The translations under genes were made by a program, and so were the position numbers. DNA of 23,115 bases from Neelides folsomi. Its lineage: Eukaryota; Arthropoda; Collembola; Neelipleona; Neelidae. Numbering within the stretch: the first letter of the stretch is position 1; each line of letters opens with the position of its first letter. Positions 10,637 through 18,122 of this stretch are shown piece by piece. The stretch lies in contig JAQGBZ010000650.1 in NCBI GenBank assembly GCA_034687125.1, forward strand, positions 1 through 23,115, written 5' to 3'. The notes under the pieces were generated by a model that made no database searches, was not told the origin of the DNA, and saw only the letters and a program-made list of their open reading frames with translations.

Positions 10637-10867
10637 ATGCAGAATAAAATTATATTGTGTTTCACATTTTTAGCTTTTTCGACCTACTTTATCGTCACTT
10701 GTAATGGTCAAATGAGAGTTCGCCAATCTTTTGGAAATGTTTGCAACGAGACATTGAAATGCGAAGGGAATGCATGGCTAAAATGCCAAAATGGTCTTTG
10801 TAACTGCACAAATCCTGAAGAAATGAAATGGGATACTGATCTTAACTCTTGCTGGGGAAAAATGTAA
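10637..10867 (+). pseudogene. Orphan exon 1 of the Cys-rich family, paralog D, with an 11-nt deletion and no exon 2
   Basis: The frame encodes a signal peptide, QMRVRQSFG, KCEGNAWLKC, LCNCTNPEEMKWD and one further Cys, all matching exon 1 of A, B, C and E. After that Cys the paralogs have 22 nt before the splice donor (encoding a residue plus ALAGEK and one base). D has only 11 nt, then a good donor (T|GTAAGTT at 10864). The 11-nt loss shifts the phase, so a normal exon 2 would be read out of frame, and unspliced it stops at once. No exon 2 homology follows: the next base pairs belong to an opposite-strand pseudogene. It probably lost exon 2 in a rearrangement. It could still make a 76-aa secreted peptide. 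Confidence 0.75.
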
Positions 10868-10868
10868 G

Positions 10869-12214
10869 TTAACCTAATGTAGGTTCGCACGGTTTGTACA
10901 AAACATGTTCGCATTTAAAATCCTCTGTTGTAGTCGAGGTTCGTTCAAGTGAATAGTCAGATTCACAATCACAGTATTTCATCGTCTCATTTTTATCAAC
11001 TACACAACGTTGATGTTCCCCGCGACAATCAGCCGAAGATTCACAATTTCCAAAAGCCAAATGACATTTGTTCATTCCATTTTCAATATAAGTCAATTCA
11101 TATCCTTCTTTACAAGAGCAAAATCCATTTGTGCATTTCATATTTGTCCCAGATGTCTGACATTGCCAATCATCATCACAAGTGTCTGGGACTCTTTCAG
11201 GCAATCTTGTACAATGATTCCAATCGTTATCAAAATAGTGACCACTGGGACATTCGCACTTTTTATCACTATTGCAAACAAAAGAATTTCTAATGACAGT
11301 TGGACAATCTGAACTAATGTCACATTCTGCTCCATTGGCCAAAATACATGTGACTTGATCTGGAAGTCTGACATAATTATCAATGCATTTACAATGCAAT
11401 TACATTGGTCGTTAGAATGACAAATTCCCTGATTGAGGGCAATTGGCATCATTTCACACTTTCGCGTATCTTGATTGAAATAATGCCAAGATTTGCACCT
11501 GCAATTGTTATTCTCACAAGTTATCTCGTCATCGTGGCTCTGACATTCGGAATCAGATGAACATTCAATGTCTTCTATTTTAATACACTGATTTTGGATT
11601 TTAGAATTAGTGAATCCATCCTTACACCGGCAATTGCCATCAAATACGTTGCTTTCGGAAAGTTGACAGAAAGAATTTTCAATGCTTGCACAATGGAGAT
11701 CAATCATGCATTTGTAATTGCCAGAACCGACACCGACGTCGGTTGTAATTTCAATGCAACCTCCAATAAATCCGATCTTTGCTGGCTGAAAGAAAAACCC
11801 TTCTGGACATTAACATGTACTGTCTTCGGGTCACAGTCAATAAATTGATGTCGGCTAGTGCAATCTGAAGATATTGAACAAGTGTTACCGATTGCGGCGC
11901 CAATCATCTGACTGGAGTTCATGGTCGGCGCCGCAAGAACAGCGTCCAAAATTGCAAACAGAGTTTGGGAAATATTTGAGGCAATCTGTGTTTACACTGC
12001 ATTGGCCGTTAACTCGTTGGTCGCTAAAGGCGCAATGGCCAGTTTTAACATCCATGTAAAAATCTTCATGACACTGGCAGCTGTCGTTGAGGCAAACGGT
12101 GTTTCGAAGGCCGAGAACTTCCTAGCAATCGTTGTCATTTGAACAAGAATTCCCTTGTGAACTGACGATTAGTGAAGAGAATAATGCAAAGATGAGGAAA
12201 ATACGTCCCTTCAT
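10869..12214 (-). pseudogene. Multiply disrupted pseudogene (F) of a different secreted Cys-rich EB-like protein
   Basis: The start codon at 12214 opens a clean signal peptide (MKGRIFLIFALFSSLIVSSQG). The Cys pattern of an EB-like protein can then be followed to 10869, but only across three frame changes and two stops. TAG replaces codon 31 (12124-12122). A frameshift lies near 11890-11925, another near 11818-11826. TAA sits between two cysteines of a C-x-C pair (11812-11810). A third shift, with lost sequence, lies near 11400-11412. The later segments still read well (CSSDSECQ, CENNNCRCKSWHYF, CPSGHYF, CTNGFCSCKEGY). It lacks the RVRQSYG and CEGNAWLKC block, so it is a separate subfamily. 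Its final TAA overlaps the splice donor of D on the other strand, suggesting a rearrangement joint. No introns are apparent. Confidence 0.8.
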
Positions 12215-12664
12215 GTTGAACGTAAATCTAATGAGCTTTTTGGTCAATCAGTCTTATTTTATTTTATATCAGTAATTCAAATATCAATACTTCAAATTTA
12301 ATCTTTATTTTTAATTATGATTATAATATAACATACCTACCTACTTGTGTTCATAAATACTTCATTAATAACGAAAAGATGTAAAGTGAATAAAAAATTA
12401 ATTGAAGATTTTAAAGATAAATTTTGATATTGCAATCTATTTTGAAATATGATGATGGTATTATTAATTACCCCAAATATGTTAAGTATAATAAGTTAAA
12501 TAATATGAGCTTTTAACTATCGACTTTAATTTCATTTGATTCATAAATGTAAAAATTCATATTAACAAAATAAAAAATACATACAAGAAATATCAGTATT
12601 AAATAAACAATTGAAAATTCATTAATATTTAAAGACATCTTTACGAAGTTTGTTGCGTCGGTGT
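12215..12664. other. Spacer between pseudogene F and the chromodomain gene
   Basis: AT-rich spacer holding the F promoter remnant and the 3' end of the minus-strand chromodomain gene. No coding frame or strong repeat seen. Confidence 0.5.
12262..12268 (-). promoter_or_regulatory. TATA box retained upstream of pseudogene F
   Basis: TATAAAA on the minus strand lies about 50 nt before the F start codon, a plausible spacing for a short 5' UTR. The promoter may survive although the coding frame does not. Confidence 0.4.
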
Positions 12665-13061
12665 TCATTTTGCTTTTCGATCCTTAGCCTTCTTTAACAA
12701 TCCCTCCATTACGTTGTAATCTCTATAAGGAAAGTCCTCCTTCTTGATCCATGTAATCTCTTCACTATAGAATATAAAAAAGTTAAAATCTGATAAATAA
12801 AAGCTATTCAATTAATTTATCTAAATTTTATTATGAGGAACACGTTAGTGATTTAAACAAATTGTAAATTTCAAAATTGACGTGAGAATTAATTACGTAA
12901 TTAACATTAAGAATGGATATTAATTCAGTATTAATCGAAACTTACTTTGGCGGTCCTTCCCATTTAACCAGAAACTTCTTCCCATCGCAAATTCTCATCT
13001 TGAGAATTCTTTCAACCCTCTGATTAACACTCGATCTCGAACATTGCATCACTCGTTTCAT
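12665..13061 (-). CDS. Small chromodomain protein, two coding exons, 71 aa
   Basis: Coding exons are 13061-12946 and 12764-12665, joined by a 181-nt phase-2 intron with GTAAG donor and TATAG acceptor. The product is almost wholly one chromodomain. RVERILKMRICDGKKFLVKW covers the first two beta strands, with an aromatic F and W in cage-like positions. EGPPNEEITWIKKEDF follows, and the C-terminal helix is YNVMEGLLKKAK. The usual cage Tyr or Val at the start of the domain is not obvious. In HP1 and Polycomb proteins this fold binds methyl-lysine on histone H3, so a chromatin role is inferred. A non-coding first exon (ending 13259) joins the coding exon across a 189-nt intron. Upstream of the ATG that frame reaches a stop without another Met. 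The protein is much shorter than HP1 and has no chromoshadow domain; it may be a stand-alone chromodomain gene or a partial paralog. Confidence 0.75.
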
Positions 13062-13258
13062 TACAATACCTAAAAGTTAATTTGAAAAGTTAATTTAAAA
13101 TTTAGTTTATTTAATAGAACGTTTTCATATTTCATATCAGTATGTAACTATTGAAGAATGCAAGTGCCTGGATTGTGAATACTGAACAGTATTTCTAGTG
13201 GAACAAAGAGCATACAATATAAACATTATACTATTTTTAAAAATTCATGATAACTTAC

Positions 13259-13372
13259 CTCTGTTGTTGACAATTGATATGTGTGATTTTTTGCAAATTA
13301 AAATAGAAAAACAATCAACAAGAAGTTTGATAGCACCGAAATAACTTTTTCGTTATTGTATAAAAATGGCGG
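13259..13372 (-). promoter_or_regulatory. 5'-UTR exon and YY1-like start-site motif of the chromodomain gene
   Basis: CCGCCATTTT on the minus strand (13372-13363) resembles the YY1-type motif common at animal housekeeping start sites. The exon that follows ends in AGAG|GTAAGT (donor at 13258), matching the acceptor TTTTAG at 13070. The exact start site is inferred. Confidence 0.4.
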
Positions 13373-14357
13373 AGAAATGAATCATTATCATTAGTCAGTC
13401 ATGATTCCTTACAGAGCGGTGTTTTTAAATTCTATTCTATACCTATTGTTGGTTTAGAATGCAATACAATACTAATGAAATGCTTGGTATAGTTTAGTAT
13501 AGTCAGCTAATTGTTTTAAAAATTAAATGTAAAATGTGCGGATTAAGAAATTAGGGAAATATCAAACAACAAAAGAGAAATGTTTCATCAGAAGTCAAGC
13601 GGAAGTCTTTTCTCTACTAAACTATTATTTCTAAAATAAAAGAAGTAGCATATCATAATAGAAGAATTATGGAAGTAAGACCCATACATATTTAGCAAGG
13701 AGTAATATAATAAGAATAATTTAATCCTTTTATTTATATAATGTGTAATCATAATTATGTTTGTATCTATAAAATATACATATAATTTTAACTTTAAGGA
13801 ATGAACAATATTTTTTAATAAAATCGCGTCTAAAATCTAATATTAAATTATTAAAGCTTTTATGAATTATTTTATGAGAGCAGAAGCAGAGCAAATTACT
13901 AAATATAAATACAGATAACATTATGATAATGAAATTATCAATGTAAATAAAAGTAAGTACTAGTATAAATAATTTCAGAATAAAGAATTTTTATTGATAA
14001 ATTGATAAGATAAACGTTATTATTTTAGGATTTTATTGTTTTTATATTTGGACATTCGGATCAAAACAAAATTATTTTTGCCGTTACAATAACATATTTA
14101 ATTTAATAAACATTTATTGACTACAAAGTTGCTTAATATCATTTCAAAATTCTCAATCTTCATCATTGAATTCAATTATTGCATTTTCATTATCGGCATT
14201 TGGCAAATTATTTATTTGATAAAAACGCATATATAAGGAAAGAAGAAGGATATATTATTTATTGCAAACATTTTTGCAAGAAAGAATTAAAAGAGAATTA
14301 AGCTTTTAAACCCTTTAAACCTTAAAGTCATACACACATTCCTTTCAATTTGATTAA
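13373..14357. other. Intergenic region between the chromodomain gene and gene G
   Basis: No gene recognised. A 63-codon minus-strand frame at 13730-13921 looks like AT-rich chance. The right end holds the TATA box of gene G. Confidence 0.5.
14230..14237 (+). promoter_or_regulatory. TATA box of gene G
   Basis: TATATAAG about 120 nt before the start codon of gene G, giving a 5' UTR of roughly 95 nt. Confidence 0.45.
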
Positions 14358-15529
14358 ATGAAGTCCACGTATCTTTTTATTTATATATTATTTGTAAAAC
14401 TAAATCTGTCGTGTTCAAATGATTCAAAAAATATGTTAGAGATAGAGGAGATAAAGTATTTGACATATGAGTCTGATAACACTGTAATTGCTATACATAT
14501 TGGGGCTCACAAACGAGAAATTGCACATTCAAACGTTTCCTCAAATTTTATGGAGAAACTATGAGGAAAATTACACATTTTTAATTCTTTCGTATTGGGT
14601 TACCAATTTATTCGCTTGAGTTTGGGTAATTGAGTGTAAAATTTTATTTTTTAATCATAAATTCATATTGTATTAATGTATAAACATAATTAATAAATAT
14701 TTTTGTATTTATGTTGTTTAAAATGATTAAGAACTAATAAAAAGTTTAGAGATGTGAAAAAGAGTTAAAATGTTTAATTTTCCCCATAAAATTTGAGGAA
14801 ATGTTCGAATGTGCAATTTCTCGTTTGTGAGCCCCAATACATACTAAAATAATAATTAATATATATTCTCAAGTTTAGAAATAACGCGAACTATGAGGCC
14901 AAAAGTTTTAAAATCCCAGGCAGCTTATTGGAGTTTGCTAAATTAAATTTCTCATTAACCCGGGTTCGTCGGAAATGGATGCTTTCCGTTTCTCTCTTAA
15001 AAGAGGCAACATTATAATATTAAAGCTGTTAAATGTTCGAGTTAAAGTCTTAGGTTTTGTTTTATTTGGAATTATTCATTTGCAGCTTAAAAATAGCAAA
15101 CGTTCAATTGCATTTAATTGGGTTATTTGAGAAATTTAATTTAGCAAATTCCAATAAGCTGCCTGGGATTTTAAAACTTTTGGCCTCATAGTTCGCGTTA
15201 TTTCTAAACTTGAGAATAGGTAATATAGGTACTAATAAACTAATAAATAACTAATACATTAAATTTTTATATTTTTTAAGAATTTTGATTATTCCGATAA
15301 GAAAACTTGTGAATGTGCAGTTTTTGATTTTTGGTGTAAGCTTTCATTTGGCGAATATTCACGTTATGATCATGTACATAGAGAATGCTATTATTACGAC
15401 TGGATAAATATTCGAAGAATTAATGTAGAATTGAAGAATCACCACAAAGAAAATGTTAAAACTAGATGTCATAAAATTAATAATGTATTCTATCTTAATG
15501 TAGAATTTGTTCAACCCTTTCTTACTTAA
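14358..15529 (+). CDS. Unknown small secreted protein (G), two exons, 124 aa, intron full of MITEs
   Basis: Exon 1 (14358-14483) encodes a signal peptide (about residues 1-19) and an acidic linker ending YESDNT before GTAATT. Exon 2 (15281-15529) follows TTTTTTAAG and stays open for 82 codons to a TAA. Both boundaries are phase 0. The mature part has five cysteines (CEC, WC, EC, RC) and many aromatic residues (AVFDFWC, CYYYDW). AATAAA comes 21 nt after the stop and a TATA box lies upstream, so start, splice and 3' signals agree. Exon 2 codes through AT-rich DNA without a stop, which is unusual by chance. The 797-nt intron contains two MITEs; without them it would be about 100 nt. I do not recognise the family. 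The gene sits within the Cys-rich cluster but lacks its motifs. Confidence 0.62.
14500..14837. repeat. 338-bp MITE in the gene G intron, TACATA target duplication
   Basis: Terminal inverted repeats of about 54 bp, starting TTGGGGCTCACAAACGAG, differ at only a few positions between the arms. TACATA flanks both ends (14494-14499 and 14838-14843), giving a 6-bp target duplication. No coding capacity. Confidence 0.85.
14866..15216. repeat. 351-bp MITE in the gene G intron, TA target duplication
   Basis: Arms of about 90 bp, starting TTCTCAAGTTTAGAAATAAC, are inverted copies with about one mismatch, flanked by TA (14864-14865 and 15217-15218). The near identity indicates a recent insertion or correction between the arms. 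It lies 22 nt after the TACATA copy of the previous element and belongs to a different family. Confidence 0.87.
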
Positions 15530-16146
15530 GCTCAGAGATGAGCCATGAAAATAAAGATTATGGATTGTATTAATCTAGGTATTTTGTCATGATAAAATGT
15601 TAGTAGTAAAATATAAATTAGATAGGGATTATCGTAGATATATCGTATAGTATAATGACAATAATATTATATTGTTTACTTACTATTTTATTAAATCTTT
15701 CATGTACTTAATAAACTTTATAAATTTATTTTGAAATATGAATAAAAATTTAATTAAAGAAACGTTTATAAAAAACATTCTACTCAAAATATCCTTATTC
15801 TTATCAATCATTATTTTTAGATGAAGAAAAACATTTAACTGTAAATTATATATAGGTATTATAGGACAAGGGATTAAAATCAAAACATCTTTAAATCCCA
15901 ATAAGTACTCTAAACCTATTATTAAGTATAATATATAATTATAATTAATATGCACACTATAATGACCTCATTCCTATTTCTGTTTTATTCCACCAGCACC
16001 AGTACTAAAGATTTTCAATTCATTGTATTCATTTATTAATTTTATTCATTCTTCTGTTAAAATTAAAACCGATATTTGAAATATAACAAACTGAAAATAT
16101 TTACAATTTAACTATAATAATAAAAAATTTTAAGAATCGAAGTGAA
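15530..16146. other. Intergenic region between gene G and paralog E
   Basis: AT-rich. A 90-codon minus-strand frame (15683-15955) of Ile/Phe/Lys-rich composition is not supported as a gene. The AAG before position 16136 may be the acceptor of a 5'-UTR intron of E, by analogy with A and C. Confidence 0.45.
15550..15555 (+). promoter_or_regulatory. Polyadenylation signal AATAAA for gene G
   Basis: AATAAA 21 nt after the gene G stop codon, independent support for exon 2. Confidence 0.5.
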
Positions 16147-17533
16147 ATGAATATCTTGGAATTTTATATTTTATCCTTAAGTGTCATTTTCTTTCTAATG
16201 AAAATTGACCTCAGCTCTGGACAAATTCGAATTCGTCAATCTTATGGCGATGACTGCAACTCAACATTAAAATGTGAAGGAAACGCATGGCTCATGTGTC
16301 AAGATGGAATCTGCAATTGCACAATTCCTGAAGAAATGCATTGGAGTCATTTAACAAATCGCTGCGTTTCTCTAGCCGGAGATAAATGTATTTAAACCAC
16401 AAGTAAATTATTTCCTCAATAAATCAATTGAATTTTTATAAAATTTTAATATATTAAATATTTCAGGCACTTATGAAACTAAAGGTGAATTAGGAAATGT
16501 TATTGAAAAAATTGGTTGTATTGAAAATTCCGAATGTAATTCCTTCGGCTATTGCGAATGTTCAAATCAACATTTTCCATCAGCTGATGGCCATTGTGAA
16601 TTAAAAAAGCTCTACAACGTTTCATGTGTGAAAAACGAAGAGTGCAATTCTGAAGTTTCTTTAGAATGCGTAAATGGGCGCTGTGAGTGCAAATCCTCCG
16701 TCTCAGCATATAGCTCCCTTTACGGTCATTGTGTGGGGCTTGCAAATGAATATGAAGTTCAAGACGGCTGCATTCCAAATGCCAATAAAGAAACCCACGA
16801 TTACACATACAGTTCATTTAATGGGACCGAAGTCAAACGGCATCGATGTGTTTGTGCTAGTGAATATAAAATGTCCATTAAACAATTCTGTCTTAGGAAA
16901 TATTCTGACAAGTGTTCGGAAACTGATCATTGTGATGAAGACGCTTCAATAATTTGTAAATCCACACCTGGGGATTTTGAAATGACTTGCCAATGTAGAG
17001 ATTCCAAACACCAATATTATGATGAAGTTTCCAAAGAATGTTTGAGCCTCATTCATGGAGTTTGCGATGAAAGTTCTTCGGATTGCACACCAAATGCAAT
17101 TTGCGTGGACAACGAAGGAACGGGGATTTTTCGGTGTGAATGCGAAAGGGGATTTGTGGAGGATGCAGATGGGAAATGTGATTTAGAATTTGGTGCTAAA
17201 TGTGCTAAGGATATTTATTGCGATCGGTATGCGAATTTGGTTTGTGAAAAAGATACTTGCGGATGTGGAGACGACAATTTGTTTTTTGATAGAAAGATCA
17301 GAAAATGCGTTGGTCTTCCTGGGAGCAGATGTTTAAAACAAGAAGAAGGTGAAAATAATAAATGTGTGGAGAATGCAGATTGCATTCAGATTTTTAACAA
17401 TTTTAATGGAATTTGCGAGTGTGCTGACGGATTCAAAAATACAGGCGGTAAATGCATTCTGGAAGAAGAAAAAAATATTATTGAAATTGTGATCAATTCG
17501 ATAAATATTACCAATATTTCTCTCTTGGAGTAA
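16147..17533 (+). CDS. Secreted Cys-rich EB/EGF-like protein, paralog E (intact)
   Basis: Exons 16147-16387 and 16467-17533 share the family's phase-1 intron (only 79 nt here) and give 435 aa. A signal peptide covers about residues 1-25, followed by QIRIRQSYG, KCEGNAWLMC and GICNC. Exon 2 follows the module order of B and C: CNSFGYCECSNQ, CVNGRCECKSS, CQCRDSKHQYY, FRCECERGF, CEKDTCGCGDDN and GICECADGFKNTG. It has a one-codon insertion at ESSSD and a five-residue insertion near QEEGENN. The tail is Ile/Asn-rich with possible N-glycosylation sites (NIT, NIS) rather than Thr-rich. It is the most diverged intact copy. It is separated from D by about 5 kb containing pseudogene F, the chromodomain gene and gene G. 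Function not known. Confidence 0.87.
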
Positions 17534-18122
17534 AGTATGTAGATATTGATTATTTAATCAGATACGTACATTGAATAAATCAAATTAAAAAGCTCATTAA
17601 TAAGACACAACTAAAGAACCATTACTCCATCAGTCCGTCATGTAGAAAATTTTAATTAACAATAAGCGAAGACGGGCAATCAATAATTTACAATGACTTG
17701 ACTTCAATTTCAATCAACAATAAAACTAACAATAAATTATATTTTTACTCTTATTTTAAGCTAATTTATGATATGAAAGTAATGAAAGTAATGATTTGTA
17801 TTTTTTGTATAATACACGAGAGAAAGAAATTAACCGATAGTAATACTAATAATAGAACGTGTATAAGATGATAATGCTAATAATGCCGTATTTCCCATTA
17901 TTTATAATCTTAATACCACTGATTGGTGTTTGGGTATTTTTATATATCCAATTAACACTTGCAATTACGATTAGACAAAAATAGTATTAACACGCAAATA
18001 ATTTGCGAATGCAAACATTAATAAATTAATATAATTACAATTTACCAAATAGGTACATTGTTTTTAGAAAGTTAAATTATGACAGAAGGACAAATAGATA
18101 AGGAATTTTTTAATTGTTGAAA
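17534..18122. other. Intergenic region between paralog E and the ionotropic receptor
   Basis: AT-rich, with a short GAAAGTAAT direct repeat near 17775. It presumably contains the receptor promoter, but I see no distinct TATA box or coding frame. Confidence 0.5.
17574..17579 (+). promoter_or_regulatory. Polyadenylation signal AATAAA for paralog E
   Basis: AATAAA 41 nt after the stop codon of E. Confidence 0.55.

Noticed and set aside
10949..11312. Plus-strand frames of about 100 codons across 10949-12142
   Set aside because: They are shadows of the minus-strand pseudogene, whose Cys pattern and signal peptide define the true strand.
13730..13921. 63-codon minus-strand frame
   Set aside because: Composition is Phe/Ile/Lys-rich as expected from AT-rich DNA, and there are no promoter, splice or homology clues.
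14955..14972. GGGTTCGTCGG, resembling a tRNA B box
   Set aside because: It lies between the MITE arms, and I could not find an A box or a cloverleaf at the right spacing.
15683..15955. 90-codon minus-strand hydrophobic frame
   Set aside because: The Ile/Phe/Leu/Lys/Asn bias is that of translated AT-rich DNA, with no recognisable family or signal structure.
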